From assembly GCF_038449125.1 (NCBI RefSeq), contig NZ_CP151800.1, positions 4,188,406-4,252,405 of the forward strand: a stretch of DNA of 64,000 bases, given 5' to 3'. Positions 18,003-27,066 of this stretch are shown in pieces. The translations under genes and the position numbers were made by a program. The DNA comes from Kosakonia sp. BYX6. GTDB lineage: Bacteria; Pseudomonadota; Gammaproteobacteria; Enterobacterales; Enterobacteriaceae. The notes beneath the pieces are model-generated. The model ran no database searches. It saw only the letters and a list, made by a program, of their open reading frames with translations, and was not told the origin of the DNA. Within the stretch, counting starts at the first letter, position 1; each line of letters opens with the position of its first letter.

Positions 18003-18025
18003 AAGATGCATTTAAAATACAACTT
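18003..18025. promoter_or_regulatory. NsrR operator upstream of ytfE
   Basis: An 11-1-11 dyad, AAGATGCATTT / A / AAATACAACTT, agrees with the NsrR consensus half-site AAGATGCATTT and its mirror, and lies 26 bp before the ytfE ATG in its promoter region. In E. coli ytfE is a classical NsrR target; nsrR itself lies at 47.9 kb of this window. Confidence 0.85.
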
Positions 18026-18051
18026 ATAAATTCAATGATGAGGTCACTACT

Positions 18052-18717
18052 ATGGCTTTCCGCGATCAACCCCTGGGCGAGCTGGCGCTCTCAATTCCGC
18101 GCGCTTCCGCACTGTTTCGAAAATACGATATGGATTACTGCTGCGGCGGTAAGCAAACGTTGGAGCGTTCCGCCGCGCGCAAAGCGTTGGATATCGACGC
18201 GATTGAAGCAGAGCTGGCAATCCTGGCCGAGCAGCCCATAGACAAAGACTGGCGCGCTGTCGGTCTTGCCGAAATCATCGATCACATCATTGTGCGTTAC
18301 CACGATCGCCACCGCGAACAACTGCCGGAACTGATCCTGCAAGCCACCAAAGTTGAACGCGTACACGCCGACAAACCCACTGTGCCGCGCGGGTTAACCA
18401 AATACCTGACCATGCTGCACCAGGAACTGACCAGCCACATGATGAAAGAGGAGCAAATTCTCTTTCCGATGATCAAACAAGGCATGGGTTCGCAGGCAAC
18501 GGGACCGATTAGCGTGATGGAAAGCGAACATGATGAGGCGGGCGAACTGCTGGATGTCATCAAACACATCACCCATAACGTGACGCCGCCGCCGGAAGCC
18601 TGCACCACCTGGAAGGCGATGTATAACGGCATTAATACGCTGATTGATGATCTGATGGAGCACATCAGCCTGGAAAATAACAATCTCTTCCCGCGTGCCC
18701 TCGCAGGCGAAAAGTAA
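18052..18717 (+). CDS. ytfE: Iron-sulfur cluster repair protein YtfE (RIC)
   Basis: 221 residues closely matching E. coli YtfE. The N-terminal ScdA_N domain carries the paired cysteines C30-C31 (DYCCGGK); the C-terminal hemerythrin-like domain supplies His/Glu ligands for a di-iron site ([36 protein letters not shown]). It is a cytoplasmic protein that helps restore Fe-S clusters after nitric-oxide or peroxide damage. GAGG precedes the ATG. Regulation by NsrR is supported by the operator at 18003. Confidence 0.97.
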   Translation: MAFRDQPLGELALSIPRASALFRKYDMDYCCGGKQTLERSAARKALDIDAIEAELAILAEQPIDKDWRAVGLAEIIDHIIVRYHDRHREQLPELILQATKVERVHADKPTVPRGLTKYLTMLHQELTSHMMKEEQILFPMIKQGMGSQATGPISVMESEHDEAGELLDVIKHITHNVTPPPEACTTWKAMYNGINTLIDDLMEHISLENNNLFPRALAGEK

Positions 18718-18739
18718 AAAAGACGCCCGAGAGCGTCTT
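18716..18739 (-). terminator. Terminator of cycA
   Basis: On the minus strand AAGACGC pairs with GCGTCTT and is followed by a T run (+ strand A run from 18716). It lies 38 nt beyond the cycA stop, just after the convergent ytfE stop. Confidence 0.75.
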
Positions 18740-18755
18740 GATTCATGGAAGTTTA

Positions 18756-18779
18756 GAGCCGCTATGCGGCTCTTTTTTT
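18756..18779 (+). terminator. Terminator of ytfE
   Basis: GAGCCGC-TAT-GCGGCTC followed by seven T residues. The T run reaches into the cycA stop codon, so each convergent gene terminates next to the other's end. Confidence 0.9.
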
Positions 18780-20190
18780 ATGGCTGGCGGTTAGCGAGAC
18801 GCTTTTTACCGGCATACAGCCAGCCCGCGCCCAGCACGATAAACCACAGCGGGGTGACGATCAGCGCCTGGCGGGTATCCGCTTCCAGCGTCAGCAGCAC
18901 GACAACAAACGCGAAGAACGCCATGCACACCCAGCACATCACTTTGCCGAGCGGCATTTTGTAGTTGGATTTTTCGTGCAACTGCGGGCGCTGTTTACGG
19001 TACACCAGGTACGAGCAGAGGATGATCGTCCAGACAAACATAAACAAGATCGCCGACACGGTGGTGATCATGGTGAACGCGGCAATCGCGCTCGGGTTCA
19101 CATACAGCATCACCACACCGCCCAGCAGGCAGATGCAGGAGAAGGTCAGTCCCTTCGCCGGAACCGCGCGTTTAGAGAGCTTGCCGAACGCTTTCGGCGC
19201 CACGCCGTCCTGTGCGAGGCCAAACAGCATACGGCTGGTTGAGAAGACGCCGCTGTTGGCTGAAGAGGCCGCCGACGTCAGCACCACAAAGTTGATAATG
19301 CTCGCCGCCGCCGGAATACCGACCAGCACGAACAGTTCAACAAACGGGCTCTTATCCGGCACCACGGAACCCCACGGCGTGACCGACATAATCACAATCA
19401 GCGCGAAGACGTAGAACATAATGATGCGCAGCGGAATCGAGTTGATGGCGCGCGGCAGGGATTTTTCTGGATCTTTGGTTTCCGCAGCAGTAGTGCCGAC
19501 CAGTTCAATACCGACAAAGGCAAATACCGCAATCTGGAAACCGGCAAAGAACCCGCTGATGCCTTTCGGGAACCAACCGCCGTCATTCCACAGGTGTGTG
19601 AAAGAGGCTTCCACACCACTTGGCGAGGTGAAGTGCGTCAGCACCATGCCGACCCCAACGATAATCAGTGCGACGATGGCGACGATTTTGATCATCGCGA
19701 ACCAGAACTCCATCTCGCCGAACATTTTGACGGTGGCGAGATTAAGGCTCAGCAGCACAACAACCACCGCCAGCGCCGCTACCCAGTCGGCAAGGCCGGG
19801 GTACCAGAATTGCGCATAGGCGGTGATGGCCACCACGTCCGCCATGCCGGTCACTACCCAACAGAACCAGTAAGTCCAGCCGGTAAAGTACCCCGCCCAT
19901 GGCCCTAACAGGTCGGCGGCGAAGTCGCTAAAAGATTTGTATTCGAGATTGGACAGCAGTAATTCGCCCATCGCGCGCATCACAAAGAACAGCATAAAGC
20001 CGATGATCATATAGACGAAAATGATCGACGGGCCGGCGAGACTGATGGTTTTGCCGGACCCCATAAACAAACCAGTACCAATCGCGCCGCCGATGGCGAT
20101 GAGCTGAATATGCCGGTTTGTAAGATTGCGCCGTAGCGACTGTTCAGCCGGAGCCTGTTCGTCGGCGGCGACTTTAACCTGATCTACCAT
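18778..20190 (-). CDS. cycA: D-serine/D-alanine/glycine:H+ symporter CycA
   Basis: 470 residues, the same length as E. coli CycA, with twelve hydrophobic segments. The APC-family motif IQLIAIGGAIGTGLFMGSG in TM1 forms the amino-acid site. It imports glycine, D-alanine, D-serine and beta-alanine. The C/A-rich leader just before the ATG (CCAACAACACAGACAGG) resembles GcvB small-RNA targets, as known for cycA in E. coli and Salmonella. Confidence 0.97.
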   Translation of the reverse strand: MVDQVKVAADEQAPAEQSLRRNLTNRHIQLIAIGGAIGTGLFMGSGKTISLAGPSIIFVYMIIGFMLFFVMRAMGELLLSNLEYKSFSDFAADLLGPWAGYFTGWTYWFCWVVTGMADVVAITAYAQFWYPGLADWVAALAVVVVLLSLNLATVKMFGEMEFWFAMIKIVAIVALIIVGVGMVLTHFTSPSGVEASFTHLWNDGGWFPKGISGFFAGFQIAVFAFVGIELVGTTAAETKDPEKSLPRAINSIPLRIIMFYVFALIVIMSVTPWGSVVPDKSPFVELFVLVGIPAAASIINFVVLTSAASSANSGVFSTSRMLFGLAQDGVAPKAFGKLSKRAVPAKGLTFSCICLLGGVVMLYVNPSAIAAFTMITTVSAILFMFVWTIILCSYLVYRKQRPQLHEKSNYKMPLGKVMCWVCMAFFAFVVVLLTLEADTRQALIVTPLWFIVLGAGWLYAGKKRLANRQP

Positions 20191-20225
20191 GTTGTATTCC
20201 TGTCTGTGTTGTTGGCTCTGCTGGC
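20191..20225 (-). promoter_or_regulatory. Possible GcvB sRNA target in the cycA leader
   Basis: The minus-strand leader contains CCAACAACACAGACAGG directly before the start codon, complementary in character to the GU-rich R1 region of GcvB. Repression of cycA by GcvB is established in relatives; pairing here was not computed. In the rest of the 295-bp gap up to fklB I see only an AT-rich promoter zone and a hairpin (CCTCTC/GAGAGG at about 20446-20470). Confidence 0.45.
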
Positions 20226-20485
20226 CTTTTTATTGTTTGATCCGCCCCTTATGGACGCATCGATCTTAGGTAAGAATCGGCAGGATGAATACTCAGAATT
20301 AAAACGAATGTTAAATATTTGTTTAAAGTGAGTGTTATATCACCCTGCAAAGGAGAAACAGCTCACAAAAATACACTCGAATAGGCGGTTTGCAAGATAA
20401 TATATCGGAATTAGTTTTATCAACGAACGATTAGCGTTCTGGAGCACCTCTCCCCTGGCAGAGAGAGGTTTTTAATGCGGGGGAA

Positions 20486-21106
20486 TTACAGGATTTCCAG
20501 CAGTTCCACTTCAAAGACCAGCGTGCTGAATGGCGGAATAGATGCGCCAGCGCCACGTTCGCCGTAAGCGAGGTTGTGCGGAATGGTCAGTTCCCATTTG
20601 GAACCCACCGGCATCAGGGTCAGGGCTTCAATCCAGCCAGCGATGACGCCGTTAACCGGGAATTCAGCCGGTTCGCCGCGCGCGACGGAGCTGTCAAATA
20701 CCGTACCGTCGATAAGTTTACCGGTGTAATGCACGCGAACACGGTCGGTACGCGCCGGGATAGCGCCTTCGCCTTGGGTGAGTACGCGGAATTGCAGGCC
20801 GGATTCGGTGCTGTTCACGCCATCACGCTCACGGTTTGCGTCCAGAAATTTCACGCCATCTGCGGCCATTTCTTCGAAACGGGAACGACGAACCGCGTCG
20901 GCACGTTCGTGGATTTCACGCAGGGCGCGATGGACTACGTCCACTGGCACAGCAGGTTGTTGACCTGCCAGCGCGTCCGCGATGCCCGCGACCAGCGCTT
21001 CCGGTAACAGCCCCTCTAACCCGGATTCGCTCAGCTGCTGTCCTACCTGTAAACCAATGCCATAGCTGGCTTGCGCTTCGATCGTGTCAAAAGTTGGGGT
21101 TGTCAT
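20486..21106 (-). CDS. fklB: FKBP-type peptidyl-prolyl isomerase FklB (FKBP22)
   Basis: 206 residues, as in E. coli. The N-terminal FKBP_N helical dimerisation domain is about 1-95, and the C-terminal FKBP catalytic domain about 110-206 ([60 protein letters not shown]). It accelerates proline isomerisation. No signal peptide, hence cytoplasmic. The ATG at 21106 (MTTPTFD) is chosen over one at 21121 because AAGGA lies just before it and it matches the family N-terminus. Confidence 0.96.
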   Translation of the reverse strand: MTTPTFDTIEAQASYGIGLQVGQQLSESGLEGLLPEALVAGIADALAGQQPAVPVDVVHRALREIHERADAVRRSRFEEMAADGVKFLDANRERDGVNSTESGLQFRVLTQGEGAIPARTDRVRVHYTGKLIDGTVFDSSVARGEPAEFPVNGVIAGWIEALTLMPVGSKWELTIPHNLAYGERGAGASIPPFSTLVFEVELLEIL

Positions 21107-21369
21107 GGGTTTTCCTTTCATCGCTTTTTAAGGTAGCGCGCAGCATAACAGCCGGGCGTTATTGGATACAACTTTGTCGCAGGAAAGATGACAAATCGCA
21201 GGGAAAGAGAAAGAATGCAGCGCGTAAGATAAATCCCTAATTGCGGTCACAAAACGCAGCTTTGCACCACCTTTCATGCAGTTAAAACGGATGGGTGCCT
21301 TCCTGTAAGAAGAAAGTGTATATACTCAACGAGACAGGATATTAAATGACGCGGAGCAGGAGGAAAGCC

Positions 21370-22011
21370 ATGCCCGGGCGATTTGAACTGAAACCTACCC
21401 TTGCGAAGATCTGGCATGCCCCGGACAATTTTCGCCTGATGGACCCGCTCCCGCCCTTTCACCGTCGCGGCTTAATTCTCGCGGCTTTATTGGTGGTTAT
21501 CGGTTTTTTGCTACCGTCGACCGACAATAGCGCCCCGCAAACGTCACCAGACGCGCGCGATGCACAGTTCAATCTTCCCGCGTCACAAAACAACGCTGCG
21601 GAACAAGCTCCGCCGCCGCCCGTGGTCAGCGAGCCTCAGCAAAACGCGCCCAGCGCGGAAGAGTCGATGCAACAGCAGCAGTCCGTAGAACAGCAACAGC
21701 CGCCAGCGGCGCAAAATAATCAGCCGTTGACCTCCCCCACCGGGATTGAGCAGCAATGGCGCACTTATCGGGTTGAAGAAGGCAAAACGCTCGCGCAACT
21801 GTTCCGCGATCATAAACTGCCGCCGACGGATGTTTACGCGATGGCGAAAGTGGAAGGCGACGGCAAGCCGCTCAGCAACTTACAAAACGGCCAAATGGTG
21901 AAGATTCGCCAGAATGCCAATGGCGTGGTGACAGGCCTGACGATTGAGACCAGCGGTCAGCAGGTGCTGTTCACCCGCCAGCCGGACGGCAGTTTTATCC
22001 GCGCACGTTGA
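21370..22011 (+). CDS. ytfB: YtfB, membrane-anchored cell-division/envelope protein (OapA-like)
   Basis: 213 residues: a short cytoplasmic N-terminus, one membrane span at about residues 34-50 (GLILAALLVVIGFLLP), a low-complexity Pro/Gln linker (about 65-120), and a C-terminal OapA/LysM-like domain (RVEEGKTLAQLFRDHKLPPTDVYAMAKVEG). In E. coli it localises to the division site and binds glycans. The ATG at 21370 follows AGGAGGA; a longer in-frame reading from 21346 is less likely. A TATACT -10 lies near 21320. Confidence 0.92.
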   Translation: MPGRFELKPTLAKIWHAPDNFRLMDPLPPFHRRGLILAALLVVIGFLLPSTDNSAPQTSPDARDAQFNLPASQNNAAEQAPPPPVVSEPQQNAPSAEESMQQQQSVEQQQPPAAQNNQPLTSPTGIEQQWRTYRVEEGKTLAQLFRDHKLPPTDVYAMAKVEGDGKPLSNLQNGQMVKIRQNANGVVTGLTIETSGQQVLFTRQPDGSFIRAR

Positions 22012-22014
22012 TGG

Positions 22015-22038
22015 AACGCGCCGCTTACCCGGCGCGTT
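22015..22038. terminator. Bidirectional terminator between ytfB and the EamA gene
   Basis: AACGCGCCG pairs with CGGCGCGTT around a short loop that contains the EamA stop codon. T and A runs on its flanks are short. Confidence 0.65.
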
Positions 22039-22954
22039 TATTGACCCACCAAATCCCCGAACACACCAGCACCAGCGCGACGGCGTATTTAATATCCAGA
22101 ATATTTTCACCCAGAAAGATGGCGGAGAGCACCGTACCGGCGACCGGCACGACAAAGTTGAAGGGCGCGATCATGCTGACGCGGTTCACTTTCAGTAGCA
22201 CGCTCCACAAGGCGAAAGCCACCGAAGAGAGCAATGTCAGGTAGCCGAGAACCGCGACAGCCGCCATGCTGTGGACTTCCAGCGTGCCGCCCGTCATATA
22301 CCCACCTGCTAATAGCGCAATACCGCCGAACGCCAGTTGCCAGCCGGTCATTACCGTGGGATCGACGGTCTGGGAAATGCGTTTGCCATAGAGCGTGGCG
22401 GAAGACAAGATAAACGCCGCCAGGATAATGAACCCGTCGCCATTCCAGACAAAACGAAAATCACGCAGGCCACTGTGGAAGTTCACCAGCATCACGCCAG
22501 CAAATCCCAAAATACAGCCCAGCGTTTTGTTATAGCTGAGCTTGTCGTTCTGATAGATAAAATGCGCCAGCAGGACGCTAAAAAAGGTGCCGGTTGCATT
22601 CATGATCGAGCCATTTACGCCCGTTGTGTACGCAAGGCCAATATAGAAAAACGTGTATTGCAGCGTGGTCTGGGTCAGCCCCAGTATCGTCAATTGCCCG
22701 AACTGTGCGCCAGTCAACCTGCCGATGGGCTTACGCTGGGCCAGCGCGAACAGCAGCAATAACGCGCCAGCAAACAGGAAACGGTACCCGGCGAACACCA
22801 CTTTTGATGGGATATCGTCGGTGGCAATGTGAAAGAGTTCGTAGCCGCTTTTGATAGCAGGATAGGAGCTGCCCCAGAGTAAACAACAGAGGGTGGCGCA
22901 GGCGTAAGCAACATTTCGACGAGCAAAAACAGGCGTGGGCAGAGGGGTATCCAT
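22025..22954 (-). CDS. EamA/DMT-family transporter
   Basis: 309 residues with ten hydrophobic segments in two EamA repeats (ATLCCLLWGSSYPAIKSGYE; later ILSSATLYGKRIS and VVPVAGTVLSAIFLGE). Substrate unknown; relatives export amino acids or metabolites. The ATG at 22954 (MDTPLPT) is preferred to a TTG four codons upstream; neither has a strong ribosome site. I do not recognise an E. coli K-12 counterpart at this position between ytfB and rplI. It stands alone, convergent with ytfB, with an AT-rich upstream region. Confidence 0.85.
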   Translation of the reverse strand: MDTPLPTPVFARRNVAYACATLCCLLWGSSYPAIKSGYELFHIATDDIPSKVVFAGYRFLFAGALLLLFALAQRKPIGRLTGAQFGQLTILGLTQTTLQYTFFYIGLAYTTGVNGSIMNATGTFFSVLLAHFIYQNDKLSYNKTLGCILGFAGVMLVNFHSGLRDFRFVWNGDGFIILAAFILSSATLYGKRISQTVDPTVMTGWQLAFGGIALLAGGYMTGGTLEVHSMAAVAVLGYLTLLSSVAFALWSVLLKVNRVSMIAPFNFVVPVAGTVLSAIFLGENILDIKYAVALVLVCSGIWWVNKRAG

Positions 22955-23066
22955 GGCAAATCTCAAAGATAAAATTGCGTTTCAATTTATTATCTGAGGA
23001 TGCAGTGGAAATAGCTACCTTACAAGGGAAAAGAACGAATTCTGGTCGTTATTAACTGATGGTTCT

Positions 23067-23096
23067 AAAAAGCAAAACGCCGACACAAGGTCGGCG
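23067..23096 (-). terminator. Terminator of the rpsF-priB-rpsR-rplI operon
   Basis: Minus-strand stem CGCCGAC/GTCGGCG with a CTTGT loop, followed by TTTTGCTTTTT. Confidence 0.85.
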
Positions 23097-23120
23097 CTTT
23101 CGTTATGTCAGAGTAAAAAA

Positions 23121-23582
<462 letters not shown>

Positions 23583-23611
23583 TCAAAGTCGTATTAATGG
23601 ACCGTGACCGA

Positions 23612-24158
<547 letters not shown>

Positions 24159-24164
24159 CAGTAA

Positions 24165-24625
<461 letters not shown>

Positions 24626-24659
24626 ACGTGTTAAAGGTCGGCTGAAAAATTGACGCGTC

Positions 24660-24688
24660 ATAATACTGATCTCCCCAGCCGAACTCAA
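24660..24688 (-). promoter_or_regulatory. Sigma-70 promoter of the rpsF operon
   Basis: On the minus strand TTGAGT (24688-24683), a 17-nt spacer and TATTAT (24665-24660), about 100 nt before the start codon. Confidence 0.7.
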
Positions 24689-24905
24689 GGCTCATTGCAC
24701 AAATAATTCGCACTAAGCGCAAAGTGAAGTGGCCAAGGCGCATTAAAATTAAACAAGACGCATTACGGCAATTTTTTGAACGACAGCATCAGAAATGGTC
24801 GCCATACGTTTGAAAGCGAGCGAGTACACTTTTCACAGGCCTCAAAACAAAGGAGGAAAGATGTTCAAAACGTAATATTTAAAAGACGTATCGGAGCACA
24901 ACATC

Positions 24906-25178
24906 ATGAAATACATCGCAATTATACTCACAACCTTGCTGCTTAGCGCCAACGCCGCAGCGGCAATCGAAATCACCGACCGACAAGCCCGGAGCATGGA
25001 CGACGTGCACAGTTTAGGCGTTATCTACATCAATCATAACTTCGCCACCGTCAATGAAGCCGAACGGGCACTCAATCAAGAAACTGACGCACAGGGCGCC
25101 AAATATTACCGCACCATGCTGACTCACGAGCCATGCAGCAACGGGAATATTCACGCCAGCGCCGCTATTTTCCGCTAA
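24906..25178 (+). CDS. yjfY: YjfY, YhcN-family (DUF1471) periplasmic protein
   Basis: 90 residues with a signal peptide (cut near ANAAA at about 20) and one YhcN/DUF1471 domain (MDDVHSLGVIYINHNFATVNEAERALNQETDAQGAKYYR). It closely matches E. coli YjfY. The family is small, secreted and stress- or biofilm-linked, with no known enzyme activity. Bsm A and YjfN of the same family lie within 2 kb. Confidence 0.9.
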   Translation: MKYIAIILTTLLLSANAAAAIEITDRQARSMDDVHSLGVIYINHNFATVNEAERALNQETDAQGAKYYRTMLTHEPCSNGNIHASAAIFR

Positions 25179-25225
25179 TTGTGGGCTTCACGCCTTGCAC
25201 TGCGGCCCCGCAACAGGGCCGCAAC

Positions 25226-25975
25226 TTACAGATGCCGCGTAAAAAAACTCACCGCAGCTTCCAGCGCCTGCGGGGTAATGCGATGCTTTACCCCGGCTTC
25301 CCATTGGAACGTCAGGTGTGCATCCAGACCCGCATCGGCTAACGCTTGCTGCAAGCGGAAAGATTCGCCGGCGGGTACCACATCATCCTGTTCACCATGC
25401 CACAGCAAAAGCGGGCGATCAGAGACACGCGCCAGTTGCGAGCCAACCTCCCACTTCGCCAGCGGTGCGAGGATCGTTTCGAATTCTTCTTGCTGCGCGG
25501 GGTTAGTGACATCCAGCGGGGGAAAAAGCGTATGGGCAAGCGTGGTGAAATAACCGGAACCCATCAGGCTGGCCACGCAGCGCACTTCCGGGTGATGAGT
25601 CATAATGCCGAGCGCCGTCATGCCGCCCATTGAAGCACCGCCCACCGCCAACCGGGAGTTATCAATTAATTCGCGGCGTTGCAGCGCATCGCGCAGCGCG
25701 GCAAATTCTTCAATATTGCCCTGTAAGATTTGCCAGAACTGCCGCAAACGCCGCGATTCATCGCCGCTAAAGCGCGCGCCGTGATCCGGTGCATCCGGCA
25801 TTACCACGCGAAAACCGGCCTGCGCCAGCGCCACGGCAAAATAGCTGTAGACCAGCTTTGAAGAGGTAAAACCGTGGTAAAACACCACGCAAGGCAGCGC
25901 CTGCGTCGATTTTCCCGCCGGGAAAGCGTGCAACGTTTCGACACCCGCAAAATGTTCTACTTGAAGCTCAATCAT
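25226..25975 (-). CDS. yjfP: YjfP, alpha/beta-hydrolase esterase
   Basis: 249 residues, as in E. coli. The nucleophile elbow GGASMGG puts the catalytic Ser at 115; the oxyanion segment is FYHGFTSS, the acid lies in EQDDVVP and the histidine in KHRITPQ. E. coli YjfP shows carboxylesterase activity on short acyl esters. The ATG at 25975 is used in preference to a GTG one codon upstream; AAGGAGGG precedes it. A GC hairpin (GCGGCCC/GGGCCGC, about 25202-25222) without a T run follows the stop. Confidence 0.93.
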   Translation of the reverse strand: MIELQVEHFAGVETLHAFPAGKSTQALPCVVFYHGFTSSKLVYSYFAVALAQAGFRVVMPDAPDHGARFSGDESRRLRQFWQILQGNIEEFAALRDALQRRELIDNSRLAVGGASMGGMTALGIMTHHPEVRCVASLMGSGYFTTLAHTLFPPLDVTNPAQQEEFETILAPLAKWEVGSQLARVSDRPLLLWHGEQDDVVPAGESFRLQQALADAGLDAHLTFQWEAGVKHRITPQALEAAVSFFTRHL

Positions 25976-26161
25976 CACACCCTCCTTGATCTATAGTGCT
26001 GGTATGCCACTGGCGACTCCACGACGCAAGTCAGAATACGCATAAGCTTTTGGCATCTTGAGAGATAGATTACGCTTTCGGAACACTTTCATTCGAAATC
26101 AGTGCTCGGGATAACACTTCGGGAACAATCCCCCAAAGGGAAACTCATCAGGAACTACACT

Positions 26162-26491
26162 ATGGCAATCAGGAGACATGAGAACACGATGCGCGCCTTA
26201 CTGCCGGTACTGTTTGCTGTTTTGCTCAGTGGCTGTGCCGTGCTGGAAGGTAAACCGCAACCCGCGCCGCCGGTAAGCGATACACCGCAGGAAATTCAGC
26301 GTTACCAAACGCGAAGCCTGCAAGAAATCGGCGCCGTAAGCGTGATGGTATCGGGTTCTCCCATGGATGTGGAAGACGCAATTAAAGCCAAAGCCGCCGC
26401 CGCGAAAGCCGATTATTACGTCATCATTATGATGGATGACAGCGTATTTCCGGGGCGCTGGTACGGACGCGCCTTGTTATATCGGCAATAG
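26162..26491 (+). CDS. bsmA: BsmA (YjfO), biofilm stress and motility lipoprotein
   Basis: 109 residues, as in E. coli. The lipobox LLSGC makes it a lipoprotein, and a YhcN/DUF1471 domain follows (LQEIGAVSVMVSGSPMDVEDAIKAKAAAAKADYYVI). In E. coli it influences biofilm, peroxide and acid resistance and motility. An ATG at 26162 (MAIRRHENT) with AGGA upstream gives the family length; a later ATG at 26189 is also possible. Confidence 0.9.
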   Translation: MAIRRHENTMRALLPVLFAVLLSGCAVLEGKPQPAPPVSDTPQEIQRYQTRSLQEIGAVSVMVSGSPMDVEDAIKAKAAAAKADYYVIIMMDDSVFPGRWYGRALLYRQ

Positions 26492-26622
26492 CGAGGTGTT
26501 GATTTTAAGGACTTTTACACTGCTTTGCGTCCATTGATGTTCTCCTGTGCACAATTAGATTTCGTATCTGTTGCGCAAGGAAGCCCTGCAATGAATCGGG
26601 GTAACGTAAAATGGAGCTGACA

Positions 26623-26898
26623 ATGAAACGATCTCTCGCCATAAACTCGCTGTTACTTTCGTCGGGAATGCTGAATACAACAGCGCAGCCCGCAGAGTTC
26701 GCTAGCGCAGACTGCGTGACAGGGTTAAACGAAATCGGTTTGATTTCCGTCAACAATGTCTCAGGAAGCCTCCAGGATGTGGAGCGCGTAATTGCGTTAA
26801 AGGCCGATGAACAGGGCGCTTCCTGGTATCGCATCATCCGCATGCAGGAAGAAAAACAGGCTGATTACTGGCGGGTACAAGCTATTTTGTATGCCTGA
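26623..26898 (+). CDS. yjfN: YjfN, YhcN-family periplasmic protein (DegP-activating in E. coli)
   Basis: 91 residues. The N-terminus is signal-like, followed by FASADCVTGLNEIGLISVNNVSGSLQDVERVIALKADEQGASWYRII, the DUF1471 core. It closely follows E. coli YjfN, which has been reported to stimulate the DegP protease. The ATG at 26623 with GGAG upstream is preferred over one four codons earlier. Third YhcN-family gene in this 2-kb stretch. Confidence 0.9.
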   Translation: MKRSLAINSLLLSSGMLNTTAQPAEFASADCVTGLNEIGLISVNNVSGSLQDVERVIALKADEQGASWYRIIRMQEEKQADYWRVQAILYA

Positions 26899-26907
26899 GC
26901 CATTTGA

Positions 26908-26935
26908 AAAAACCACCAAAATAGGGTGGTTTTTT
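26908..26935 (+). terminator. Terminator of yjfN
   Basis: AACCACC/GGTGGTT stem with an A run before and a T run after. Confidence 0.9.
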
Positions 26936-26969
26936 ATACCCCTACATTCATTAAGATTATGTTATCGTA

Positions 26970-26992
26970 AAGATGCATCGTTGTAGCATTTT
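26970..26992. promoter_or_regulatory. NsrR-like dyad upstream of the Cache chemoreceptor
   Basis: AAGATGCATCG / T / TGTAGCATTTT has the 11-1-11 layout of NsrR sites. The left half matches the consensus at 9 of 11 positions and the right half at about 7. It could be chance. Confidence 0.3.
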
Positions 26993-27007
26993 GTTACATT
27001 GACAAAC

Positions 27008-27034
27008 TAAATGTTGTCCAGTTTGTGCCGTTGA
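27008..27034 (+). promoter_or_regulatory. Sigma-28-type promoter of the Cache chemoreceptor
   Basis: TAAA (27008-27011), a 15-nt spacer and GCCGTTGA (27027-27034) match the flagellar promoter at the -35 and at 6 of 8 bases of the -10, 33 bp before the ATG. Confidence 0.6.
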
Positions 27035-27066
27035 AGGTGGCTGATACCTAAAAAAACGGACACATT

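Noticed and set aside
25202-25222. Terminator between yjfY and yjfP
   Set aside because: The GCGGCCC/GGGCCGC stem is strong, but neither strand has a T run after it.
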